Assembly (NCBI GenBank): GCA_963704535.1 | Contig: OY969916.1 | Coordinates: 8,556,001 to 8,620,000, forward strand | Reading direction: 5' to 3' | Length of the DNA stretch: 64,000 bases | Source of the DNA: G963704535 sp963704535 | Lineage (GTDB): Bacteria; Chloroflexota; Chloroflexia; Chloroflexales; Roseiflexaceae | In this document: piece by piece, positions 24,465 to 33,100 of the stretch | Layout: each line of letters begins with the position of its first letter | Position numbering within the stretch: the first letter of the stretch is position 1 | Position numbers and translations under genes: made by a program | Notes under the pieces: generated by a model | The model's database searches: none | Told to the model about the DNA's origin: nothing | Seen by the model: only the letters and a program-made list of their open reading frames with translations

Positions 24465-26465
24465 ATGGGCCGTACTACTGTGTACATCCTTCCCCTGATA
24501 CTGCTCCTCCTGGCCGGGCTGCCCGTAGCGTCCGTGCGCGCTGCTGCCGTTCCGCCGCTGGCCGTGCGCGTGTCGCACCCCGGTGTTGTCACCCTGACCG
24601 ACGCGATGCTTGCACGGGCCGGCTGGCCACTGCCGCTTGTGCGCGAGCGCGTGGCCCTCAGCCTTCACGGGCAGCTCCTCCCGCTCGCCGATACCGGCTC
24701 TGGCTTCGCCTTCGTCGGCCTACCGAGCCAGTCGCGCACGAGTAGCGAGGCCGTCTACTGGCTGTCGATTGCCGGCGCTTCGGCACCGCGCGCCCCGCTC
24801 CCGGCCCGGCTGCCCACCCCGCTCTCCTGGGAGATCGATCAGCTCTATGAGCGGCACCAGGCGACCGCACGCGGCAACTCGTGGTGGGCGGGCGAACTGC
24901 GCGGCGCCCAGACCCTCAGTGCCACGCTCCCCCTGCCCGATGGGCTGCCGGCCGGCACGCCGCTCCAGCTCCAGATGCGAGCCACGCAGGCCCGCAGCGG
25001 CCATAGCGTTTCTGTCTCAGTGGGCGGGCAGCTCGTGGGCGTCGTCACCTGGAGTGATGGGGCTGGGGGCGCACAGGTCGTCACAGGGACGGTCAGCCTC
25101 CCCGCCCAGCCGGCCGGGCCGCTGCGCGTCGAACTGGCCCTGGCCTCTATTGGTGACACCATCCTGGTAGATAGCCTGGCCCTTCCGACCGTCTTTCCGC
25201 CAGCAGAGCCGATCGCCATCGCCGAACCGGCCCCGGCAGTGCCGCTGCCAGGCGACCTCGCCGGCGCCGACCTGCTGATCATCACCCATGGGAGCTTTGG
25301 TGCGGCCCTCGACCCCCTGATCGCCGCCCACACCAGCCTGGGCCGGCGCGTGGTGGTTGCCGATGTGCAAGCGGCCTACGATGCCTACAGCTTCGGCGAG
25401 CGCGACCCGGAGGCAATCAGGCAGCTCATTCGTGAGACGCGACCTGGCGCAGTGCTGCTCGTGGGGCTGGGCACCGTGGCGCTACGCCAGGAGCAGCCGG
25501 CGCGGCCGACCTTCATTCCGCCCTACCTCATCCGCGACGTGCGCGATGGGGAGACGAGCTGCGATACCTGCTACACGCGCCTGAACGCCGGTGATCCCAC
25601 CGCGCAGTTGCTCCCGGACCTGCCGATCGGGCGCTTCCCGGTCACGACACTGGCCGAGGCTGAGATCGTCGTCGCCAAGACGGTCGCGCACCTCACTGCC
25701 CCGCCGGCGGGTGTCTGGCGCTCGCGGGCGCTGATCCTCGCGGATAATGATGAGCAACTCGACGGCACGCCTGACCCGGCGGGTGATTTCACCGCCACAG
25801 CCGAGGCGGGCCTGGCCACGCTACCTGCTGGCCTGGCGGTGACGCGCCTGTACTACGCCCCCAACCTGGCGGCACCGAGTGGATCGTTTGAGCCAGACGT
25901 GGCACGGCTGCGCTGCCGGATGTTTCGGCTGCTCGACGGCGGGCGGGCCTCAGAGAGTGCCTGTGGGGCTGTGGACGCGGCGCAGAGCGGCGTGGCGCTG
26001 TGGATCTATGTCGGTCATGGCTCACCCTGGCAGTGGGCCAGCACCACCCCGCAGGCGCCGGTGCCCTACCTCTGGTATCTCTATGATGCCGACAGCCGGC
26101 GCAACGGCACGAGGCTACCGATCCTGCTCTCGATGACCTGTTTGTCGGGCGACTTCGCCAACCCGATCCTGCAAACCAATGATGAGCGGCTGCTGCTCAA
26201 GGCCGGCGGTGGGGTGATCGCAAGTTTGGGCAGCAGCGGCGAGGGGGTCAACACCGGCCATGCCCGCCTGCTGCGGGGGATGCTGACGCGGTTGTATGCG
26301 GCGTCAGGCGATCGGGCGCTCGGTGCCGCGCACCTGGCCGGGCTACAGGCGCTGGGAGATACGACGCCCGATCTGGCCTTTGCGTTTGCGCTGCTCGGCG
26401 ACCCGCTCCTCGTCGCCCCGTTCGTGCCAGTGTCGTCGGCTTCGCTCCCGCTGGTGTGGCGATGA
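24465..26465 (+). CDS. Secreted gingipain-like cysteine peptidase (family C25)
   Basis: A 666-residue exported protein with a signal peptide in residues 1-26. After a beta-rich N-terminal part it shows the C25 caspase-like fold: DLLIITHGSFGAALDPLIA, VADVQAAYDAYSFGERDPEAIRQLI (residues ~299-322), PYLIRD and LPDLPIGRFPV. The catalytic pair is the His in YVGHGSPWQW (about 518) and the Cys in MTCLSGDF (about 559). The end holds the family motif LLGDP and a C-terminal SASLPLVWR like the YLPL tails of other proteins here. It should cleave proteins outside the cell; its target is unknown. It overlaps or abuts the next gene. Confidence 0.85.
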   Translation: MGRTTVYILPLILLLLAGLPVASVRAAAVPPLAVRVSHPGVVTLTDAMLARAGWPLPLVRERVALSLHGQLLPLADTGSGFAFVGLPSQSRTSSEAVYWLSIAGASAPRAPLPARLPTPLSWEIDQLYERHQATARGNSWWAGELRGAQTLSATLPLPDGLPAGTPLQLQMRATQARSGHSVSVSVGGQLVGVVTWSDGAGGAQVVTGTVSLPAQPAGPLRVELALASIGDTILVDSLALPTVFPPAEPIAIAEPAPAVPLPGDLAGADLLIITHGSFGAALDPLIAAHTSLGRRVVVADVQAAYDAYSFGERDPEAIRQLIRETRPGAVLLVGLGTVALRQEQPARPTFIPPYLIRDVRDGETSCDTCYTRLNAGDPTAQLLPDLPIGRFPVTTLAEAEIVVAKTVAHLTAPPAGVWRSRALILADNDEQLDGTPDPAGDFTATAEAGLATLPAGLAVTRLYYAPNLAAPSGSFEPDVARLRCRMFRLLDGGRASESACGAVDAAQSGVALWIYVGHGSPWQWASTTPQAPVPYLWYLYDADSRRNGTRLPILLSMTCLSGDFANPILQTNDERLLLKAGGGVIASLGSSGEGVNTGHARLLRGMLTRLYAASGDRALGAAHLAGLQALGDTTPDLAFAFALLGDPLLVAPFVPVSSASLPLVWR

Positions 26466-26494
26466 TCGATGAGCGGCGCCAGAAGGAAGGGCTT

Positions 26495-27280
26495 ATGGTC
26501 GTTACCACGATCGAGCGAGCGTCGCGCGTCAAGGAACATTTCCTTGCCGGAGGCGTCTCCGCGCGTGTCTTGTCGGTGCAGAATGGCCCGGCTTGGCCTC
26601 AGCTTCGCCCACCGCTGGTCCTGGATACGATCGATATGCCGGTGGAAATGTTGGTTGCTCTGCTGGCGAACCCGCCAATGGTCAAGAAGTCGTTCGCGTC
26701 GATGGTAGACCTCCCACGCGCTGCACAGGTGAGTACGCCACCAGCGGCACGAGCGATGATGCCAAAAGAGAGGGCCGAGCTTGTGCCGATGGGCGCGCTT
26801 GCTGATCCCCGTGATTGGCGCACGCTACGGCTGCTGATGCTCTGTCCCTCGGTGCGGCTGATTAGCGCTGATGATCTGCTGATCGTGTGGCGGTGGGCGC
26901 GGCACTTGTCCAGTGCGCTCGCGCCGCGCCATCTCGCCTCCGAGCCGGCCTATCTATTCACGCCACCACCACCGATCCCCATACAGCATCACGCTGCTCC
27001 TGCTGCTCAATTGGTCCTGCGCGACCCGTTTCTGCTGCCGTTGCTGGCGGCTCTACTGCATTGCCCGACCTATACGATGATTGCCGCGCGCTGCGACATG
27101 TCTGATTCGAAGCTATCCCGCAGGCTTCGTGTTATTCGGGCCGCGCTGGGGTTGCCCCCTGGAGATGTTTCTCGCCTCGCACCTGTGGATCTAGCCCATG
27201 TGATCCTTGAGCGCCTGAGCGCGGATTCGCCGCTCGCATCGCAGCAGGCTCGTCAAGGCCACCCAACGCCGCGCTGCTAG
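26495..27280 (+). CDS. Unknown protein with C-terminal helix-turn-helix
   Basis: 261 residues from ATG 26495, chosen because AAGGAAGG precedes it; ATG 26462 overlaps the peptidase stop and is an alternative. Residues ~180-245 (LLHCPTYTMIAARCDMSDSKLSRRLRVIRAALGLP) look like a helix-turn-helix of the LuxR/sigma-4 kind. The N-terminal part has a receiver-like strand pattern (MVVTTIERASRVKEHFLAGG, LDTIDMPVEMLVALLA). It may be a regulator of this operon. No family name can be given. Confidence 0.5.
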   Translation: MVVTTIERASRVKEHFLAGGVSARVLSVQNGPAWPQLRPPLVLDTIDMPVEMLVALLANPPMVKKSFASMVDLPRAAQVSTPPAARAMMPKERAELVPMGALADPRDWRTLRLLMLCPSVRLISADDLLIVWRWARHLSSALAPRHLASEPAYLFTPPPPIPIQHHAAPAAQLVLRDPFLLPLLAALLHCPTYTMIAARCDMSDSKLSRRLRVIRAALGLPPGDVSRLAPVDLAHVILERLSADSPLASQQARQGHPTPRC

Positions 27281-27578
27281 ACGAATCCCCTCACAGTCGG
27301 TCCCCACACGCCCGCGCAACCCTCGACCGTAGCGCCCTGCAAACACAATCCGGATCTCATCGCCATATCTGACGATGCTGGCCACGGCCGCCATCACCAG
27401 ATATGGCGATGCTGAGGAGTGGCACGGCCGCAGCCCCTCCACCCCGCCGGCCACACTGGTACTTTAATCCGGTGAGCCCTGGTACTTTTTGATCCGGTTT
27501 TGACAGTTAGCACCTGATCAGAAGCGGGGTGTCGCTGGTATGCTTGGCACAGATAAATTGCAATGCGAGGTGTGTGCA
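27281..27578. other. Intergenic region with duplicated regulatory element
   Basis: 298 bases. An imperfect inverted arrangement GATATGGCGATG/CATATCTG occurs near 27360-27415, and the 70-bp element shared with 40795-40864 lies at 27456-27525, then an extended -10 box. No gene seen. Confidence 0.5.
27456..27544 (+). promoter_or_regulatory. Duplicated upstream element with extended -10 box, copy 1
   Basis: 70 bp (27456-27525) matches 40795-40864 at 64 of 70 positions without gaps, including two GGTACTTT boxes 23 bp apart (27458, 27481) and a conserved CAGTTAGCACCTGATCAGAA stretch. Outside the identity block, TGnTATGCT occurs at exactly the same offset in both copies (TATGCT 27539-27544). This points to a promoter controlled by a shared factor. 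An alternative is an IS21-like transposon end, since such ends also carry repeated boxes next to a TGTCA terminus. Confidence 0.6.
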
Positions 27579-27983
27579 ATGCGAGTGGTTGTCTACACGA
27601 ATGAACTGGCGCAGGAGTGGAGGGAGTTCATCGGAGCGCAGGGCCATGAGGTCATAGTGCTGCCGCCGGGCGCTCCGATAGTAGGCCCAGCGGCCGATGT
27701 GTGCCTGGTTGCAGTCTCCGACCCGCTGGCGGAGCGGTTCTGGATGACCGAGCTAACAACGCCGTTTTTGCTTGTGACCCATGTGGTCAGCCAGGCGCAG
27801 GTGTTGTGCGGTCGCGTTCCATTCCTGCGCCTGATCTGTCACTCGTCGCGCGCCGCTCACGCGCTGGGCGATATGCTCCACATCACCCGCGAAATACAGG
27901 CGGGAGTGGCGATCTTCGGGCCGCTGGTCAGCTCGACGCAGCCGGCCGAGCGCGAACGGGGAGGGCCGCATGCGATCAACTGA
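27579..27983 (+). CDS. Small receiver-like protein of unknown function
   Basis: 134 residues from ATG 27579 (in-frame ATG 27540 overlaps the -10 box, so it is unlikely). Pattern of a receiver-like alpha/beta fold: MRVVVYTNELAQEWREFIGA, HEVIVLPPG, ADVCLVAVSDPLAERF, PFLLVTHVV and FLRLICHSSRAAHAL. No conserved phospho-acceptor is evident. It is the first gene after the duplicated upstream element and overlaps the next gene by 14 bp. Function unknown; regulation is a guess from shape and neighbours. Confidence 0.5.
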   Translation: MRVVVYTNELAQEWREFIGAQGHEVIVLPPGAPIVGPAADVCLVAVSDPLAERFWMTELTTPFLLVTHVVSQAQVLCGRVPFLRLICHSSRAAHALGDMLHITREIQAGVAIFGPLVSSTQPAERERGGPHAIN

Positions 27984-28590
27984 CGTGCTCATTGGCGTCG
28001 CAACGCTGCTGGAGCAGTGCGCGACCCAGCGTGCCGGTGTGGTCCCCTCGCTGCATGAAGATGATGCGGTACGCCTGGCGCGCATGCTTCAGGCCGAGGC
28101 TGCGGGTCGCGAGCTGATGGTGGCACTGGTGCATCCCAATCCCTACCCGGATATGAGCCTGGGCGCGGTGCTGCGCCGGCTGGTCGGCTACCTCCAGACC
28201 GTGCTGACCGCCTCAACCCCAGATGAGCAGCTCGCCCCGCTGCTGACGGTGCGCGCCCATCACGTCGCCCTCGATGCTGGAGGGAGCAGCCTGCTGCGCG
28301 ACGCGGCGATCTTGCTAGTGCTGACTGCCTGCGACGATGGGGCGCGAAACATTGATGTGCGACTTGAGCGGGAGCCGAGTGGTGGGGCACGCCTGGAGAT
28401 CGAGAGCGATCGGCCAGGGGTGACGGCAGAACTGCCGATCCTTCAATCGCTCCAGGCCGCAATTGTCGGGCGGGGCGGCAGGTGGCAGACAGGGTGCGCC
28501 GCGCACGGTTCGAGTTGGATTGTCGATATTGCTATTCCGGCACCCCTCATCGGTGTAGCCGGTCAGGGGGAGGTTGTTCATGGCTCATAG
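27970..28590 (+). CDS. Histidine-kinase-like protein without clear catalytic motifs
   Basis: 206 residues. Helical N-terminal half (VLIGVATLLEQCATQRAGVV, LGAVLRRLVGYLQTVLTA) and a C-terminal alpha/beta part (LRDAAILLVLTACDDGARNI, VRLEREPSGGARLEIESD, WIVDIAIPAP) recall the dimerisation and ATPase domains of histidine kinases. The N, G1 and G2 boxes are not recognisable. With the receiver-like protein before it, it could be a degenerate two-component pair. It overlaps its neighbours on both sides, so it is translationally coupled. Confidence 0.45.
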   Translation: MRSTDVLIGVATLLEQCATQRAGVVPSLHEDDAVRLARMLQAEAAGRELMVALVHPNPYPDMSLGAVLRRLVGYLQTVLTASTPDEQLAPLLTVRAHHVALDAGGSSLLRDAAILLVLTACDDGARNIDVRLEREPSGGARLEIESDRPGVTAELPILQSLQAAIVGRGGRWQTGCAAHGSSWIVDIAIPAPLIGVAGQGEVVHGS

Positions 28591-30115
28591 TTCTCTGACA
28601 AGCACCTGGCCGCAGCGGCGCATCGTTCGAGCGCTGCCGCTCATAGAGCTGCTGAACCCACGCAGACAATTGCGACCTGGCCTCATTCTGTTGGTGATAG
28701 GGCTGGTACTGTGGGGGCTGATCGTTTACGTGCTGAGGCAGCCACTCTGGAAGGCGACGTGTGTGGTTGTGGCCCTGCTGCTGTATCCCGCGATCCTCAA
28801 ATGGAGGGAAGACGTGAAGTTGTGGGGCATGCCGGTGATGATTCTCAGCATGTCCTTGGTGCTCCAGACGTTTCACACGTTTGAGCACGTTGCCCAAGTT
28901 ATCCAGTATCACATTCTGGGGTGGCCGCTCAAGGCGTCAAGCGGTTTGATTAGCGCCGCGAACAGCGAGTGGGTCCATTTTGCGTGGAATTGGGGCGTCT
29001 TGTTGGTGCTGATCTATTTAATGGGCATCGGCAAGATGCGCAATATCTGGGCCTGGCTACTGCTGATATGGGCCTCGGCACATACCTTTGAACATACCTA
29101 TTTGTTTGCACGCTATATTGCTGTGGTACGCGATTTACTCTCGCAGGGTGTTGCTCCGGTCTTCGCTCAGGGTATGCCAGGCATCCTTGGCCGCGAAGGG
29201 TGGTTATTTGTCAATAGCAATGATAACGGGCCGATTGAGTTCATCTGTCGGGTTGCGCCGGCTCTTATCACTCCTATTCGATTGGATATTCACTTTTACT
29301 GGAACACCGGGGAGGTCGTGCTGCTTGCCCTGGCCGCACATGTTCATCTGCGGCGTTTGTGGGGCAAGCAGGGGATAAAAAAGGAGGAGCAGGGCGCTCC
29401 TCCATCCAGCGGTCACGTATCGAATGATCGTAGCTCACTGAGCGATCAGGGGCAGGTAGGTGGTGCTCATATTCGGGTTGACGCACAGCCCCAGGTCGAT
29501 GTCGCTAACAGTCTCGGTTTCACTGAAGCGGAAGCCGGCACTCGACCAATCACTTCGGAGATCATTGTCGATCGTGCGGTCTGCACCCACGTTCAGCGGA
29601 GAAGGCATGTAGCCAAGCGGTCGAGCGCCCAGCACAACGTCCAGCTCGTAGTCCAGGTCGGTGATACCAAGGGAGTATATCATTGTCCCCAATCCGCCCG
29701 ATTCCTCGATCAGTTGATCATCGGGGGTGTGTATTTGTCCGTCGGCCCCAGCGGCAAACAGATAGACAGACATGCCGGCAAACAACGGCTCATCCTCCTG
29801 ATGGATACCATCACAGTTGATATCGGACCAGATTTCCCCTCGCAGGGTTTCGTCCGGCATTGCAGCAGCACGGTTCGGCAGCGCAAGGCTGCTCATCGCT
29901 ATCAGCAGGCTCATCAGGAGAAGGGCATGCAGGCGGCGCATGATGAATGTAGGAGTGGACGTGGCCGGCGTGGACATGGTGCTTGCTCCTTGCTTGTGGA
30001 TCGTACATGCTTCAACGATGGTCTACAACGGTATTTCGTTCCACATGATGTGATCTTGCCTGAACAGGTGCGATCATCATCAGCTTGTGCAAATAGATGC
30101 ACCGACGTATCGTAA
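28580..30115 (+). CDS. Multi-pass membrane protein with two HTFEH motifs; C-terminal third probably not real
   Basis: Starts at ATG 28580 (GGGGGAGG 7 bases upstream). Residues 1-266 form about six membrane segments. Two of them hold the motif HTFEH (LQTFHTFEHVAQVIQYH near 100-115 and ASAHTFEHTYLFARY near 171-185), suggesting metal or haem binding in the membrane. From about 29380 the frame continues antisense to an obvious minus-strand gene and is low in protein character. A one-base change in the GGGG run at 29371-29374 would bring a TAA at once (ending LWGKQG). The true protein probably has about 268 residues. Function unknown. Confidence 0.6.
   Translation: MAHSSLTSTWPQRRIVRALPLIELLNPRRQLRPGLILLVIGLVLWGLIVYVLRQPLWKATCVVVALLLYPAILKWREDVKLWGMPVMILSMSLVLQTFHTFEHVAQVIQYHILGWPLKASSGLISAANSEWVHFAWNWGVLLVLIYLMGIGKMRNIWAWLLLIWASAHTFEHTYLFARYIAVVRDLLSQGVAPVFAQGMPGILGREGWLFVNSNDNGPIEFICRVAPALITPIRLDIHFYWNTGEVVLLALAAHVHLRRLWGKQGIKKEEQGAPPSSGHVSNDRSSLSDQGQVGGAHIRVDAQPQVDVANSLGFTEAEAGTRPITSEIIVDRAVCTHVQRRRHVAKRSSAQHNVQLVVQVGDTKGVYHCPQSARFLDQLIIGGVYLSVGPSGKQIDRHAGKQRLILLMDTITVDIGPDFPSQGFVRHCSSTVRQRKAAHRYQQAHQEKGMQAAHDECRSGRGRRGHGACSLLVDRTCFNDGLQRYFVPHDVILPEQVRSSSACANRCTDVS
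29377..29403 (-). terminator. Rho-independent terminator of the SdrD_B-type gene
   Basis: Stem GGAGGAGC/GCTCCTCC (29383-29403) followed on the minus strand by six T (29377-29382). It lies 32 bp past the stop of the minus-strand gene at 29435. Confidence 0.8.
29435..29977 (-). CDS. Small secreted SdrD_B-domain protein with YLPL tail
   Basis: 180 residues starting at ATG 29977 with AGGAG 8 bases upstream. Signal peptide about 13-39 (HALLLMSLLIAMSSLALP, cut near AAA). The mature part is one SdrD_B/Cna-B-like domain: GEIWSDINCDGIHQEDEPLF, VYLFAAGADGQIHTPDDQLI, ELDVVLGARPLGYMPS and DIDLGLCVN. It ends TTYLPLIAQ, like the end of the giant protein on the other side (YLPFVRR). It is divergent from that giant gene and has its own terminator, so it is a separate unit. 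Probably a surface or matrix protein. Confidence 0.85.
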   Translation of the reverse strand: MSTPATSTPTFIMRRLHALLLMSLLIAMSSLALPNRAAAMPDETLRGEIWSDINCDGIHQEDEPLFAGMSVYLFAAGADGQIHTPDDQLIEESGGLGTMIYSLGITDLDYELDVVLGARPLGYMPSPLNVGADRTIDNDLRSDWSSAGFRFSETETVSDIDLGLCVNPNMSTTYLPLIAQ

Positions 30116-30173
30116 CACATATTTTATCTGGTTGTCAATAATCTTTATTCTCATTTGAGGGGGAGTACCCATT

Positions 30174-33100
30174 GTGACACGACGTATTCGCTGTATTCGC
30201 TCTCATCACATGCTGTGTGTGGTAGTTCTCGTTTTCTTCATCGTTTCTGGCACGCTTGCATTTATTCCAAGTGTCGTGCCAGTTCGGGCGCAGATCGATA
30301 ACAATCAACCCGACCAACCCTACGCGAGTCTAGTTGATTGCATCCGCACCGGATTAGATCGTGGTCTTCCATCATCCGGTTCACCACGATTTGCAACGAC
30401 ATGTTTTGGCACGAAGTTGACTGCTGGTAGTTATGCTCAGGGCGGTGGTAGCGATGATTCTGACCCGGCTGATACTGCTGTCGTTTCTTTCGGTGATGCT
30501 CAGGTTGATGGCGTGGACGACCTTATGGGAACGTTCACCCACACGCAACTTGCCAATCTCGGCCAGGTCGGAAGCGTGTATGGTCTGGCTTACAACAGCG
30601 GGACAAACCCCGCAGCTCCCACTGGCGCACCGCGCCAGCGCCGGCTATTCGCCGGGGCGTTCGACAAGATGCAGACACGCTTCGGCTCCGGTGGGCCTGG
30701 CGCGATCTACGTCATCAACCAATCAACCGGCGTTGTGAGCCTGTTCGTCCAGGTGCCCGATGTTGTGCCTGGACCGAACGGCTTCCCTGGCGATCCGGGG
30801 GATGGTACTCAGGCGACATTCCCGAACGTCGCCAGCGAGCCAACCTACACGCACGAGAGCGGCGGCGTCCACCGGGACACCAGCGACTCGATCGCCCGCG
30901 ATCTTGTCGGCAAGGTCGGCCTGGGCGATATCGACATGTCCCCGGACGAGCGCTATTTGTACGCGCTCAATCTCAATACCAAGCGGATTTACCGCTTCGA
31001 CACGTGGGATGCGAATCCCCAGTCCACGATGTTTCTTGTGCCTGATTGGGTCGCGCCACTCAATCCCTGCTCGACAGTTGGTGGCGCCGGGCTTGCCCGT
31101 CCATTTGGGTTGAAAGTTACAAACACCGACATTTTCCTCGGCGTAGTGTGCAGCGCCGAGGCGACCCAGAACCGCGCTGATCTGCGCGCAGGTGTGGCGC
31201 AGTACGACCGAACAACGGGCAGTTGGTCCTGGGCCTTCAATTTCTCGCTGGACTCGTTCGATGCGCAGCGCGAGCCGGTCGCTGCCGTAGAAACTCGCTG
31301 GTATGCCTGGCGGGATGGCATCACCGGCTTTGATTCAGGTGTTCACCAGACTTATCCGCAACCGCTGATCACCGACATCGAGATCGGCGAGGGCGGAAGC
31401 ATGTTTGTAGGCATGCGGGATCGGTTCGGCGACATGACCAGCGATGAGCCGTACACGCCGTCGACTCGCTCGGAGGGCGACCTGCTCAGGGCGACGCCAA
31501 ACGGTTCCGGCGGATGGAATGTACCGCCGTCAGGCGGCTCGGAATACTTTACTGATCAGAGCGGTGGAGGCAGCGGGCAGGAGCCGGAGGCGGCCAGCGG
31601 CGGCCTCACCTATGTCCCTGGAAACCACAGCGGTGCAGTGGGGGGCGAGATCGTCAGCACCTACCTCGATCCCTACCGCTCGCGCAGCTTCGGGATCGGC
31701 TGGTGGGACACGGCGACTGGTGGTACGCCGACCGCACGCGAAGAAATCTACCAGGGATCGCTTTCGACTGGCACGCACCAGTTTGGGAAAGCCGCCGGCG
31801 TGGGCGATCTGGAGCTGCTGTGCGTTTGGAGAGCCATCGGCGATCGGGTCTGGATGGACAGCAACGGGAACGGCATCCAGGATGCCGGAGAGCCGAATAT
31901 CAACGGTGTTCGGCTGCAAATCTTCGCAGCAAGCGATACGAGCTTTACCACACCCCTCGCCATCATCACAACCGGCACCAACCTGGCAATGACCGGGAAC
32001 TATCGGTTCTACGTCAGCCCGTTCCAGAGCTATCTGGTGCGGGTAGACCCGGCGATGTTCGGGCCGGGCCAACCGCTGTTTAACCTCGGCTACACAACCC
32101 CCGATGCTGGCGCTGATGATGCCGATAGCGATGCTGATAGCTCTGGAGCCATCACGATCCCTGCCGGCTATGCCAGCGAGGTCAACATGACCTTTGATGT
32201 CGGTCTGGCGACCGGCGCGAACGTGCGGATCGCCAAGAGCGGGCCGAGCAGTGCCGTCGTCGGCAGTGCGCTGGCCTACACGCTGACCTACACCAACGAC
32301 GGGCCATCGCCGGCGGCCAATGTCATCGTGCAGGATACTCTGCCGGCGGGTGTGACGTTCGTCTCGGCCAGCCCAGCGCCCTCCAGCATTGCCGGCAACG
32401 TGATCACCTGGAATCTGGGCACGCTTGGCAGCGGCGCGGGCGGCAGCATCACGGTCAATACAACTGTCTCTATCGGCGCGCTCTCCAGCGTGACCAACCA
32501 GGCACAGATCAGCACCACCACGCCGGGGGATGATCCCGGCGACAACACCTCGACGACCACGACGACGATCTTGAGCCCGAACGTCACGATCCAGAAGACC
32601 GGGCCAGCCACGGCTGTGACCGGCAGTACCATCAGCTACAATCTCAGTTACCGCAACACCGGCACAGCAGCCGCGGCGAACGTGACGGTGGTAGACACGC
32701 TGCCCACTAGCCTGAGCTATGTGAGCGCCAGCCCGGCGCCTGCCAGTGTGAGCGGGCAGACAATCACCTGGAATCTGGGCAGCCTGGCAGCAGGGGCGAG
32801 CGGGACCATCACGCTTAACGCGACGGTTGGCACCAGTGCGCCGTCAAGCGTGACCAACCAGGTACAGATCAGTACCACCACGCCGGGGGATGATCCCGGC
32901 GACAACACCTCGACAACCACGACGACGATCCTGCGCCCGAATGTCTTCATTAGCAAGAGCGGCCCGGCCGTGGCGACGGTTGGCGACCAGTTCGCCTACA
33001 CGCTGGCCTACGGCAACAATGGCACCGCAGGTGCCACAGGCGTGCAGCTCGTCGATACGCTGCCGGCTGGGCTCGTCTTTGTCTCGGCCAGCCCGTCGCC

